A DNA stretch of 64,000 nt, taken from positions 7,874,001-7,938,000 of the forward strand of contig NC_083535.1 of NCBI RefSeq assembly GCF_032362555.1, given 5' to 3'. The position numbers were made by a program, and so were the translations under genes. This document shows positions 47,101-62,100 of this stretch, in pieces (within the stretch, counting starts at the first letter, position 1; every line of letters begins with the position of its first letter). Under the pieces are notes generated by a model, which saw nothing but the letters and a program-made list of their open reading frames with translations, made no database searches and was not told where the DNA came from. This DNA is from Amyelois transitella. Taxonomy: Eukaryota > Arthropoda > Insecta > Lepidoptera > Pyralidae.

Positions 47101-50100
47101 GGCTCAGAGGACTCCGGACAAAAGATTGACTAGATCATTTAAATTTAGCTTCACGATGCTCTGGTTTTTGTCATTCCAGCAGACGTCCTTGGTTGATAAA
47201 GGATCTATGAAGTGGAACTGAGGAGCGCCACCAAGCCCCCTGGCGGCTGCTAAGTCCCCAACAATGGAGTAGATTTTATCGCCATTGTAATGCATAGTTA
47301 TTAGTAGAGCCAGACACTTTATGGCATCATGCTTCAATGATCTTTGAACTGAACCGTGTATCCAATAGAGCAGCAGTTATTATGACAAATAAATCGGAAT
47401 AATGTATTATTATAATGATTTTTTTACAAGTTACGAGCGTAAAAATTATAGCAATCTTCCAAAACACTGATCTAACAAGCTATGATAACAGTAAAAGCGG
47501 ATTTGAAACGTTCTTAATTATTCAGTATCTAGTCTATGACAACACAGATTTACCTACACTGTAGTTATATGAATTGTATATATGCTATACGAAGGTAGGC
47601 CTGGCTTTGTTCAAGTTTTACTCCTATTGGAATTTTCATATAGATATATCCTTCTCTCTGCTTTTTTATTAAACCAGTCCAGTATTTTTAAAAACATAAT
47701 ATTTTTTTGCAGCCATATTTATCTATTACCTACATATAATTAAACAGTAAAAATATTTTGTCTGTACATTTAGTATTTTTGACTGAAATGGATACAGGGA
47801 CACTTTTCTAAATGTCTGTGAATAATAGAAAGCAAAAATTTTTTTTTAATTTTTTTTTCTCATTGTGTGTATGATCACGCTTATCTCCGAAAGTACTGAA
47901 CCGATTTACTTAAAACTTTTTTTCACCAATTGCTTTGTTTTAACTCAGAAAAAAATTAAAAGTTTGTTTCATCAAAATCGGTTCACAAAAAAAAGTTATC
48001 GTCATTTGAATGAATTCAAGACATCAGTTTACCTGCAAATGAGTAACGAAATTTAAAATTCAAAGTCATTTATCATTGTACGACAGCATTATACCTATAA
48101 CATAAATATAAGTGAAAATCAGTTTGATAATATCCTGGTTTTGTCGCACATAACATGCGTAATTCTCACGTAAATAAATTTTTGGTTTGTTAGTCTACTT
48201 TAATTTCGACATCACCGCAGCGGCCTCGATAGTCCAGTGGTAGCTGTGTGAGATTGTGAAGTTGACGGTCCAAGTTCGAGCCCCAAGAAAAACGAAATAT
48301 TTTTTTTATTTAAAATATTTGTTTGTGTTGTTTGAGTATTTTATTTTAAAAAACTGAAAATCAAAATACTACATATAATAAAAGGGTAAAAATATTTTGT
48401 CTGTACATTTAGTCTTTTGACTGAAATGGATACATAATTTTTTTTTTACATTTTTTTCTGTCTGTCTGTATCTGACTGTATGATCAAGATTCAACTCGCA
48501 ATTTTCGCAGACGAAGTCGCGGGCAACAGCTAGTATTAAATATAAAAATATATATAGACAGCAATATATATAGGTATATACGAGTATATTAATACATATA
48601 TTTAGCTTGTCGTAGAAGTAATACATTAGGGGTCTGGCTACCAAAATTAAATAAAGCTTATATATTACCTCGGCTTCATACTTATAAAAGTAAACCTATA
48701 TTAAATTAAAAAATATAAATATATTTTAAATATAAATAAATTACACAGATTGAGTAACCCTCGAAGTAAGATCAAAACTTGTCTTACGAGACTAACTCAG
48801 CGATACTATATTTTATAATAAATACTTATATAAATAAATATACATACCAATCAGAGAGTTCGTTTCTCAACATGCCCTGACCGGGATTTGAACCCGAGAC
48901 CTCCGGTGTCACAGACAAGCGAATAACTGCTGTGTCACAGACGCCGTCAAAGTAATTAATTATTAAAATATTTCATCAAAGTTCAAACTGTAATAGCACG
49001 GGTAAACTGATAGGTAAGCTTACAGGCAAAAAGCACCCGCCTTTGTCTTTTTAAATATATTCAGTGTATAGTAATTTTGATAAGTTTAATCATCACTACT
49101 TTTTATCATATTTTTATTCCGATTAACTCGGGTTATCAAAACGATGGCCTTACTATCGCTTCGTTAAATTAATATGTTTTCATCTATATCCACAATCCTT
49201 TACTAATGTCCTTAATTTCCGTCTTAAAGTATGTTAATTCCTATTATTAATTCTTTTCATATTCCGAATAATCATGAAGAGAGGCATTATTACATAGGAG
49301 AAACTAAAAGAAACACTTAATATGTTGCTTTATGAAAACTTATCTAATATACTTACACATAAAAAATAGTCGCATATGTTATCTTGCGACCGCTTGTATT
49401 TGCATTATTTTCTACTATAGCAAAGTAATAACTGTGGGTGGGCGCTTTACTACGGCCATCCTCGGGATTTTTTGGAATATTAATAAAAGTCAACTAATTT
49501 GTTATGGTAACACTCTCCAACGCGCACGCTTGTTCACGAACACTTTGTTGTCATTTTGTCAACAACTTAGTTATATAAGTGCACGAATTCTGAAAATACA
49601 AAAATATGCGCAAATATTTCTAAATGAATTAATGTCAATGATGATGTTTAAAACAGTGTCTTTAGGTTACTTATATACTTACCACTATAATATACTCATG
49701 GAAGTTCAGTACCATATATAAGGTACCATGGCACTTGGATGAATAGCGACTTCATTAGATATATCTAGAGGCATAGACAATCAAAAGCTACTTCTCAGCA
49801 AATTTTCAATCGTTTCTGTTCTTAACATAACTCTATGTACAATACAGTACAACCTTACAAAACAACCGTCTATAAGTACATCTTGCATACCGTTCCGCTG
49901 CACATGAAAAGTCTTTTACTCTTGACTTGTTGCAAATATTGCATGCCAGTGCCGAACAAGTATGACTAGATCGCGACTCCATCTATCCGATATATTTCGC
50001 CTACAGAACGGGTTCCAACACTCAAACATTTCATATGACTCATTATTTCTCTTTGTTATATTGTATACTTTTTATTGATTTACATGACAGAAATCATAAT

Positions 50101-53100
50101 ATTTGTCATAATTTGCATGATTCACATTAATACCTTAGATAAGTGCGTTTGCATAGGTAAACATCGATGTTTGTGTAAATCTTTAAGGTACCTAACCGAA
50201 AGTTAGTTCACAGGAATGATGTATGAAATGAATGTGTGTGTTCTGTGTAGGTGTACATTACATCACATTCTGTAAGCTTTTATTCTGCAAGGACCACAGA
50301 GTACTTTTGTATACGTGATGACGCAACCGGGACTAACGCCAGGAGGATGATCAAAAATAAATTAATTACATAATTACCAATAGAACAATATCTCTGGCAA
50401 AAACTAATTTATAAAACAATTTTACATGTGATATGAACCGCATGTTAGTACGTTAGCATGGTAACGACCGTTTAAGTGTACTATTTCTGTTGGTATTCCA
50501 CTAAAGTCGGTACTGTGTTTATTTTCATAAGCAGAAAATTTAAAGCTGTACAATCGACTGACGATTAACATAAATCGGGCAATTTGTTTTATAGTTAAAC
50601 TAGCGTTTTTTTCCTTTATATCAATTAAAGTACATAACAGTACCTATGTTTAATTTGTCGTTTTGTTGTTTGTTTTAATTTGTCGGCAGTAGCTCTCGTA
50701 GACACACACTGTTATGTCCCTTTATTGTATTAGTATTACTAGGTTGTTTATACATTATCCACTTCAGTTAGGCTTATTAATTAAAAAACATAAAGACATG
50801 CTCCGATTTATTTAAATAATAAACGTGGCACTATACTTTTCAACTTTAATTAATATGAATTTTGTTCTCTCTTTCCTTGCACGGGAAGGACGGGATCCCG
50901 TAAGAATTTTAAACTTATACATTATGTCTTTATTTTAAATCCAGTTTGAACATGTGATTATTATTTCATTAATACATATCACATCTTCCTTTCGTAATTA
51001 TATAAGTACTTAAATTACGAGAAAATATTAGTTTCGTCTGCGAATTCGTGTAACTGCCCGGCACAAAAGTTGAACAAAATTCTACTATATGGATGCTGCG
51101 CCGATATTTTACATGAAAAATTGCTACTGCACATCCCGGAAGTGGAAAATTCTAGGGTCCACTTTTATTGCCAGGTAATATACCAATTTAGAATAATTAA
51201 TACACCCTTTTTGTTTCTAATTTAACCCGTTATACATTTTCTTATACTTTTTTCCACCACCACCGCCACCGAAGGGTTTTTTTTTACATTTCCACGGGAG
51301 TGCTGGAAAATTTTGATGACATTTTTGTAAACTTATAACACAAACGGTCAGAACCACCCAATATTTATTAAATTATTGTGTACAGTGTCAACTTTGAAGA
51401 TAAGTAGATAAACTTGAGTATATTGTATCATCTATCAAACAGCATGCATACCTATATGTACATTATCTATTAGGTAGTTTAGTGGCTCTCAAGGTAGCAT
51501 TCCGTTATTGAGAACAAGCAAACTAGCATCTCCAACTGACTGAAAGCAATCGATCGTATTCCTGGAACTAGAACTTATAATAAGTCCGGAGTTTCTCACA
51601 ATATGGAAGTTAGTGACTAGGTACTTATATCTTGGATTGCAGAAGTATTTACACTTCTTTTCAATCAAACTAATGGAACAGAAATCTTGGATCTACGACT
51701 AAGAGTAACTGTAAGAATCTAAGTAGGTAGACACAATGCCCCAAGTTTTACCGACGCTTAGGAAGTACGTTACTTCATGGAAACTTGACGGAACTTCCGT
51801 AAATACTGCAAGCAAGGTGCAATTTACACTGCACTTTCTTTAATTTATTTTATGAAAATTTTTCTTTGTACTTATAATTCCCGTAGGAAATTTGGGATAA
51901 ATTATATTTGTCGATACAGGTGTCAATTTTGTGGAAACTTTACCCGACTTGTAATTTAAGCTGTATGTATCATCATCCTGGTGCAGTCCCGGTTGCTTCC
52001 TCACCTTTTAATTTTCAGGTATAAATCATTGACACAAAATAATCCACAACAAATTAATTGCATTGTAGTGAAAACATGAAACAGAAAATGTTGATTATAC
52101 AGAAAATGTAATTAATTAAAATTTAATTAAAATGACCGTTTACATCATACAGACTGTAAGTTGCAGATGAGTTCGTGTGGCACATTTTATTTGCAAAGTG
52201 AAATTTTGATTGATGAAAATTGATGAAATATTTTCCTTTAAATTTCCAAAAAAACATGAGAGCAAAAAGACCAAATAGTATTTTACGGTTCCTCTTACGT
52301 CACATATATCTACATTGTACCTATTATATACCGAACCACATAATATGTGCATAGACGTATTTTTTTTTAAAACCACGCTTTGTATTTTCGTTGCCAAACA
52401 TTGCAATACCGTTATCATTGCATCGCGCAAATACGTGGGTGGACGTGCTTCCAATCTGATTTCTGATTTGTGTAACCCAATAATGACTAATCCTGTTAAA
52501 CCAGTGCAGCTTCCATTTGCTGAAGTATTGCCTTCATGTCTAAACTGGATTAAGCACTATGAACAGCAATCTATTTTAGCTGCGTAATTATTTGCATGGA
52601 GTTATTACAGCTTCTACACTATAATGTGAGCAGATATTGAATAAGTTTCTAACGTTCAACTTATACTTATTTTACTCATAGAAATCAAAATGCTGAAATT
52701 GTACATACTAATTATGGTTAGTGTACTCGTAAGAAGTAGAACAGTAAATGTGTTGGTAAAGAACGTTATTTGAATTTAATTCTTATAATCGTAAGTCATA
52801 AACGTCAAATAACCCACAACCCAGAAGAATAAACAGATTTCTTTAATTTAATATACCTACTATCTTCCTTATACACACACAGGCATTTTCAAACTGAAAT
52901 CATATAATCTTTTCTTTCATTAAAATAAGCCATTTTAATCACTCACATACATAGATTTAGTGCCATGAGTTTTCGGCACTTTAGAAAAGGACCACTCCAT
53001 CTCCTTTCCATTGATGTCGTAAACAGCGATCAGGAGAAAGGCTTAAAAACTTGGGATTCTTGTTTGAGCCAATGGGTTAGCAACCTGTCACTATCTGAAA

Positions 53101-56100
53101 CTCAATTCCATCATTACGCCATAGAGCTGAATGTAGCCTTCCAGCTTTTAAGATAATGTGCGTTCAAACAATCTCATCAGCTTTATAATATTAGTATATA
53201 TATATAAAGCTATATTTAGTCACCTTAAATGTCTAAATCCACAACTATCTGGCATTAATGCAATGAATATTATTTATCAGCGGGATAAAATTAATTATCA
53301 GCTTGCCCTTCAGATGTTATGTGACGTTTAGGTAAAACGTCGCAGGTAAAAGAGATGAGAGATATTAAAAAAATCTATAGAATATCAACATCTATTAGAG
53401 CAACCTTAACTAGGAAAAGTTAAAAATTTATAAGAGGGCAAGAAGCCGCCAGAGGAAAGCGACTAGGTGAGCGTTGAAAGTCACAAAGTAGTCCAAAGGC
53501 GAAGGCCCTGTGAAGATGAGCGCAGCGGCACGACGTCACAATTAGTCATAATTTTATACAAAATTGATATTTTTTTTGGAAAGTTGTAAGTAAATGAAGT
53601 GCCTCCTTAAACCGTATATACAAGATGCATCTGCATAATTAAAAGTATATCTCATTTTTGACGTTCCAGGAACTCTGACACTAAACATTGGCATGTTGTG
53701 TGCACCGACGCATGTACCCATTGTAGGTATTGGATGATTAGGAGAATTTGTGCATCAACAATGTCAGCTATTTGAGCAGTCAGTTAAAGGCCCTAACAGA
53801 CGAGCGTTGGATAGAGGTTTAGTCGCTCAGCTTCAAAAAATTCGCCATTCCCGGTGTGGGAGTGGTTTTTCTACTATGTGCACTTAGTAAGATGTTATCA
53901 CGGGTGTGAACAAATGCGACATTTTTAACATGCTTTCATTTTAATCATCTAATGAACTTTGGTCTCCTAAATCATCTATGTGCAAGAACAGAAATGAACA
54001 GAATATTGTGTCGAATTAAAACTATAGTCAATAAAATTGTGGTTGAACAATGTTTGTGATTAAATATCTTCTAAATCAAATAAAAGACCTCAGCTACCTA
54101 TACTCGTAGTAGTGATATCAGATAGCATACATATGTGGCGAAATCTAAACGCCACAAGTCACAAAAATAAAAAAATAAAATTACGCGACGCTATCAATTA
54201 AAAAACAGCGAAAAACCTAAATCGCGCAAGCAAAGATTTCACGGATTGGAGCTATATAAGAACTTATATAACCTCCAACACAACATTGTTGTAACCGCGG
54301 TTCCCCAGGCATAACCCCTAGTCTGGCGGCAGATCTTCCCTTTGGTGGCGGTCGAGCCGAATCTTCGCTCCCGCTACACATACATACATAAAATGGTCAC
54401 GTCTATATCCCTTGTGGGGTAGACAGAGCCAACAGTCTTGAAAAGAGATCGGCCACGTTCAGCTTTTTGGCTTAATGATAGAATTGAGATCCTCCAAATA
54501 GTGACAGGTTCCCAAGTTTGTAAGCCTTATTCCATTAGTCACTTTTTACGACATCTATGGGAAAGAGATGGAGTGATCCTATCCTTTTTTGTATTGGTGC
54601 CGGGAACCACACGGCACTCAGATAACAGGTGTAATAATTCTATTGTTGTATATTTCTAAGTCCAATAAAGAGTTTTATCTTTAAATACTTTGCTTCGAAG
54701 TTTTCAAGGGGGCACGGCCGACAAACAATTAAATTAAAATTAACGCTTAGTATCGCTTGTCTGTAAAAAACCTTAACGAATCAATCAATGTTGTAGTAGG
54801 TACTGTATCTAGTAGCGAATTCACAGAACAGTTGAAATATGTGCAGTGCATATATCCCCGCTGAAATCCCTGTAAATCAGATCTCACATATCACAAATCA
54901 CAAAGGTGAGCTACAAAGTTAATATTGACAAGCGACTTTGACGGCTTACCGTGTATTTACTTGTCTGTTAACGGTAATTGCAACTAGCTTATCTACGTAG
55001 TATTACTTAAATATATAATTATGAATGCTGTGTATATGCTATGAGTCGTAGACCTAACTTTCTATAAGTACCTACTCATAACTACCTAAGTGGCAATGTT
55101 GCCTTTTACCTACTGTAACTTACTTTTAAACTCAACTTTATGAAAGTGACAACATTTAAATGGTTTATTCTACTTTGGTCACCTGGGTGATCAAATTTCA
55201 CATTTTTGTATATATGAAATCACCTAATGGTAAATCACTTGGGTGATCATAATCAACATAATTTGATTCCGCATTTTTATTATAGCAGGCAGAATATCGA
55301 AAGTTTAGATTATAAAACATTTGTAAAATCACAAAAATATAGTGTTCTAAATTTATCTATATCTTGTAAAGATTTCTAAAATTGCTTGGTTAAAAATATT
55401 TATTATACGAGTATTATTTATGTATATATTTTAAAAAATTGTATAGCTTACTAACTGACAGGCCACTAGAGAATTTTGTTAAACTCAGAAAAGAACATTA
55501 CCTACCTATATATCTTTAATGCGCTCGTGGGCTGGTGGAAATATAATGTAAGTAAAATTTCGTACTCCAATCAACGCTCGAAGCTCGAAGAACAAATGAA
55601 CTTCAGAAATACATTATTGAAACCGTATATCTTAATGGGTGCATATTTATGAGTCTTTTTGAATTATTTTTTAGCAAAATTTTTTATTAAAATTGAATAT
55701 TCTACGGAAAAAATTAATTAACACAGAGTTCAAGTTACCCAATTAAATTTTTTGGAGTACGGCGTTGCTTTTTAGTCAATACTCTAGTTTTATATAGTTT
55801 TTCGTGATAACACCGTGAGCTCAATAAATAGACATTTGGTTCATCATCTTTCTGGCATTACACGTATTTCCGAACTGGAAAGTAGTCCTAGGGTTCACCT
55901 GTCTTCGTAATGCAAGCAAAAAAATAATTAAATCACGAATAAAATTAATTCCTTCTATCTCTCTTTCATTTTTAGCCGGTGCAACCGGGAATGCGCTAAA
56001 ATGAATTTTATAGAATATACTTACATAATATAATCCTTTTAATTAATTATTAGAATATACCTCTATTACAATAAAACGAATTCCTCTATTCTGCTAGATT

Positions 56101-59100
56101 TTTTGCCGTCCATTTCCATTCCTATATAGTTTTCAATCACTCTATTTTCATTCGATCAATTTCCTGAAGTGGTTTATTTTCTTTTGTATTGTTTAATGAT
56201 GAACTAATGAATAAGTTTGTCACATGAAACAAAGGGGAAATAAGTCGGGATAAATAAACTTGTGATACTTACTTGAAATCAAGAAATCTGTATTACTGCG
56301 CGTTTAACAATATTTTTACTTATTTATTATTAAATATAAAAACATGCACTCGTCAACTATTGCATCGTAATACATTTTTTTGAATTATCTTTATTAGGTT
56401 CCATTATGAAAAAAAAAAAACATATTCAATTTCTCTAACTGGCCAGCGAAATGTAAGGAGGTTTTGTAAAATTTTACACACATTCTGGACATCTATAAAT
56501 ACCTAAACTCTTTACATTTCTCTCTCAATTCTAATAATACACATTACGAACAAATATTGAAAAGCATGAAAATACCATTGATAAGCCCACTGTAGGAGGT
56601 TGTTCGTATTCAATTGTTCTGTAGTCGTGTGGGACGCTAGTTTGAACGTAAGCCGTTGGTGCAAATTTGGTAAAAGCTGTTTTCAATATAATTCGATATT
56701 AAGTTTTGTTTTGTATTCGGGAATAGGAGCAGCTGGCACTCACTATCTATGTAAGACTAGATATTTGATTCTTACCTAACATTGACTAATATACGAAAGT
56801 GCGAATAAGAGTTCTTTATAATATTTAAAGGTGATAAACGATCCTGCAATAGCATTAGTTTAATTTTCCGGTAAAATTTGAAGATAATCAGCCAGCTTGT
56901 AAAAAGCTGTTTTGTATTTCATATAATAATTTTAACACTTCATCTTATTTCATATAGATACCAATTTAATTTAACGTCTTTTTACGGTAATTTACAGAGA
57001 CCAAATACTCGTAAATAATAGATATTAAAATTACGCCATCAACTAAGTATGCAATTCTCAGTTTGAAGACACTTCATTCCGAGAAAGGTGCTATTGTCAC
57101 GTTATTTTACGCGTACCTACTAGGTATATGAGTACAACTCATGCGAAGTCAGGTTACATACGTATTTATCTGTTCTGTTGCATCATCCCTAAAATTTATT
57201 ATTACATTCATATCCATGATATCTAATAATGATTGTCAATCATTTTGCAATGTAATGTGAATTTATTTGAATTTCGTCCGTACCAATAAATTTAAATGGA
57301 TTCAGACGAAATTAATATTATTGATATATCAAACAAAATGCTATGGCTACTGGCTATACACGCAATGTCCCATACATTCAATTGAAAAACATCATTACGA
57401 GAACAGGAATAACTCAGCTGTAAATGAATAGCTAGAATTTTACTATTCTTTTTCCTTTGGGCAAGAACGTCAAAGAAAATGCTTGAGTTTTTTTATTTAG
57501 TAGATACTTTCACAAACACTACGATTTTCTAAATAAAAAACATAGAATTGAGCTATTTATTAAACACGTTAGATAGATAAGTCGATAGAGATATACTTAG
57601 AATATCAAAAATTAAACATTCATTGAGTAAGACTACTTGCGTTAGAAGACTTTGATACGGTTTCGATTCTAGGTATACAATGAAATTATTTTCGCTAGGT
57701 AAGTATACCATTTTCCACTAGAATTTTAATTATTGGTTTTATTCAATCCATGAATGTGATCAATCCAATATTAGGTATTTTGATAAATTTTGAAGTCTTT
57801 ATTTTTGTAAGATGATAAGGAAGTCTTTTTAATCTTAAAAATATCTATCTATGTAAATATGTTTAAATAGGAGAACCGTGTAAATTTTTGTAGAACAGGT
57901 AATAAGGAACGAAGTGTCAATAAATTTTAGTAATAGAAAGATGTTGCGATGAAAGGTGGTCCGCAAGGGAGAGATCGTTCACCGAACAACTTTGCCCAAC
58001 TTTTTGTCTCTTTACTTTTACAGACTTTAACTGGGAATTTTACCCGATTTTGAAATTTTGTATTTAGAGAGATAACAAGTTTAAAACTCTATAAGAATAA
58101 TAATAGTTAATACTAAGTTTTAACCGAGACGAATTAGTGAAAGGCTTCATAGCTGCACAAAAGTGGGAAAAGCAACAAAAGGTGTTTAATTTACTAGATT
58201 TTGTAATGTAAAGTAGGTTGCCGCTCTACGTATAATAATTGTCTTTGACGACATTTATGAAGTTGTTTAACTAAATTTTCCTTTTGCAGGGACCTGCGCT
58301 TTAATAAAATTTACGACATAGCCCCGGGGATCTTCAGCCACCTGCATCGCCTGCGGTCGTTGCTTCTCAATGACAACCGCCTGCGGGAGCTGCGCTCGGG
58401 CTCCTTCCACGGGCTCCATCGGCTGAAGTACCTCTACCTTTACAGGAACAGAATCCAGCATATCGACGCCGATGTATTCCAAGGCTTGACTCGCCTTGAG
58501 CAACTGTAAGTTGATTTGTAATTTTAAACCTAGACCTTTTAGACGGCTTTAAACCTAGTACAATATGGATTACATTCCCCTGCACATTTTGCGGAGAGGT
58601 CAGACTGGAGTCGATTTGTGACCTGACTTACTCAATCTAATGTCATATTTAAGGGGCGCACTCTAGAGAGGTGAGGATGTTACCGGGACTAATTGTTACT
58701 TTTACGATTGTACTCGTATATATAATAAATTAATTAAATCTTCTCATATAAATTCAAAATTCAGGAGGCCTACCATGACCTCTTAAATCAATCCAGTTTA
58801 CTTAACTAAATTGCTAATCGGTACCAAAGCCGTAATACGGTAATGGTGCCGATTAGTAATGCAGCATAGTAAACTAGATGGATTAAAGACGAGTACTTAA
58901 TTGAATGTTAAAGTTTTGACTAAACTTCAATTTTATTTAAAGAAAAATGACCCTTTCTCTGTTTTATATTAGTACTTAGGCTATTTGACCTCTGATTGAC
59001 TGACATATCCAACGCACAGAAATAATAGAGAAATCGTACCTACCTATATCAGAATTCTGAATTATATAAGAAAAAAAATTCTTTAAAGTACAGGTAAGCG

Positions 59101-62100
59101 ACTGAATCATTATTATATCATGATAATATACATACATAGTCCTTGTACTGAAAGATTCCGTGTAGTATCTAATAAAATTTATTTGTAAAGTACATGTCCA
59201 ACTACGATGAATCTAATGAATAGCTATCATGACGATAAATATAATTTACTTAGAATATGGTGATGTCATTGTTATTGGTACTTATTATACTTACCTTGAG
59301 CGAAGCCACTGATAGATATGTAAGCAGTCTGAGATATTGAAAAGATGTCTTGATGAGTACCTACTAAAGTAAGATCGATATACAATTAATAGGTAATTCT
59401 CTGAATCTTATTTTTTTCTTAGACATAATATCTTTTGATAAATTAAGTTGGAAGGGTTGCGGAGGTTAGATGGGATTCGAGTCGCTTTGCGTTAAAACCT
59501 GACTCACCCAAATCAGGTTCATGGTCAAAAAAGGCGCACGACTGACTCCTCTCCAGAGAGGTGAGGATGTAACCGGAACTAACGTCAAGAGGAAGAAGAA
59601 TAACTTTTGATAAAAATGGTTACAGTTTGGCAAACTTATAAAAATATTAGTGTTAATGTTTTTGTCAAGCCATAAAATTATCCAATTATTATTCGGAGTC
59701 TGCGTGAAGCCCGCCGCCGGAGAGTTGCATAAAAATCTTAAGACAGAAACTTAATTTGATTTCGCAGTCGGTCAGACCGCTGATGTGATGATCTTTCGTC
59801 TTTTTTCCCATTGAGTAACAGTGTTACAGATCGGGGTGTGACTGAATGGGAACAAACCAATTTTTCAATAGAGACTAAGTACAGTATACAGTACGAGTAT
59901 GTTTTTTTTAAAGATCGATAAAACATAAACAAAGTAGGAATTCTTGCTTTATCTAAATTAAATACGTTTAATGTAAACCGCATTAAACTCAGTTTATTCT
60001 TTTTATTATTAAAATCTCATATATATCAATTAATCTGAACAATGTACTCTCTCGTCCACATTTCTATTCTAAGTTTGGATAGTAGTGAAGTTGACGTTGA
60101 TGAAGAAAATGCTGCAGTGCAGTTTGTTACCGTTTCTTCTGCACTGACGCTTTGGAAGCGGCAATGAACTTAGTTCTAAGTAATTTATTTAACCAATGTT
60201 TAGAAAACAAAGATATGACAATTATTATTATTAAGTGATATGAAGTATCCTATAATAATGAATAATTTTTTTAAAATTTGATTTAAAAGTTTGTAGCGGT
60301 GGTTGAAGTAAATTTTCAATATATTAAGGGGCTTACATAAGCTGAATTAATATTAAAACCCTGTTCAAATCTGTTACGTTGTTTCGAAGTTACAATGTAC
60401 CAAACTAACAGACAAAAAATCAAATTTTTGTTTCTGTTACTTTTTTAATCGCCCCGGCAGTTTTTTGGAAAAAATATCAATACAGACACTTAAACTGATT
60501 TAGGAAAATAAACTGGCTATCTGTCTTTATATTCAAGTAGCTATGATAAAATATTTCTAATTTTTTCAGGTATCTGCATGTAAACGAGATCCACCAAATC
60601 GAACCTGACACTTTCCACAACCTACCACGGCTGGAAAGATTGTAAGCAGAATTTGTATGCACTTTAGCTTTTGTAGTTTTTTTTGGTGGTAACCTTCAGG
60701 GGTACCTGAAGATCTACTGCTGTGTCAAATTTAAATAGTTCTCAAGTTTATTCGTTACTAGCTTTCGACGGCGGCTCCGCCCGCGTTATGAGTACTTTGA
60801 CTTTCACTTTTTACTTTTCTTCTTTTTACTGCATACTAAATATAGACAAACAAACGCACTTACACATTTATAATATTTAGAATTTAATTATTCTAGGTAT
60901 TATAATATATCATTAAAACGATTTACAGGGACTTCATAATTTATAAATTATAAGGAGTTTATAGAAAAAATTAGAATTGATAAACAAAAATTGGTACATA
61001 ACTAGAAATTTTTCTTGTCGAAATACTCATTTTCAATCAATTTTCAACAATCATCTAAAAGTTTACCCTCAATTACCAAATTACACAGCTACACACAAAA
61101 ATATTCTTATCAGTAGTTTTCTGACGATTGGTTTTTTGGTAATGAGGACTACGGTTTTCATTCGGCTGTTTACATCATACCTACGTTTGTATGAAAATTG
61201 CAGCGCTAAACCGCTGCACAGATTTTGATGAAATTAGGTATACACCATAGTTTCGCTATATTCTATTTTTTGCATTTGGCTACGGAAACTTAAATGCTGC
61301 CTGATTTAGGTAACTGTTTAACGCTGACGAAGTAGCGGGTCCAAGCCAATCAGAAAATGTTCGTTATTCATCATGACCTGGTCAGGGAAAATATCGAGAC
61401 TAAATAGGCATTTTAACTGTTCATTGAAATATTTCAGGTACTTGCACAACAACCTCCTGAAAGGTTTGCCTCGGGGCTCGTTCCGAGGAATGCCGAAGTT
61501 GCGCAAACTGCGATTGGATAGCAACGCGTTGGTATGCGACTGTTCGATCCTGTGGTTCGTCAAAATGATCACTGATCACAGCCACATGGAGGTCGCAGCA
61601 ACGTGCTATGGGCCCGCCACCGCCACTGGACTCCCCCTCGCCACTATGAAGGAGCACGATATGCATTGCCGTGAGTACTATTTTATACCAAAAAAGAAGA
61701 TACTAATGATAGCGACTTCGATTTGTATAACTTCCGTTCTGATAGTAGTAGACGTGAAAAGTAAGTGGTGTATGACGTGAAGCTCTCAAACTGCAGTTTT
61801 AGCATTCTTTATGTTGAAGGAACATGAACCTAAAGGTTTCTCTGCGGGTAAACTGTTTTACTAAACGGCCCTCAAACATTTTTTTAATAGTCATAGAATG
61901 ATGTAATATTTTTTAGATTTTTGTTTTGAAGTCTCACGGAGTAGCAGGCCACTGTAGAAATAAATAATCAAAATGTTTCAGGACAACCGGAGATCGCGAA
62001 GAATCCTGAAGACATCATTGTTAACTTTGGAGAGGATGCGATGTTCTCTTGCGTGGCCACTGGGGATCCCGCTCCAGAAATCGTTTGGCTGCGAGACTCT

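Noticed and set aside
46835..47221. 128-codon + frame as a gene
   Set aside because: Its second half is the antisense of the more protein-like minus-strand fragment and overlaps a LINE scrap.
49332..49721. 129-codon frame as a membrane protein or receptor gene
   Set aside because: Rich in Ile/Tyr/Leu as expected for AT-rich noise; no receptor motif, splice site or start context supports it.
58267..58585. Two minus-strand frames
   Set aside because: They are shadows of peroxidasin exon 2, whose + strand reads clear leucine-rich repeats.
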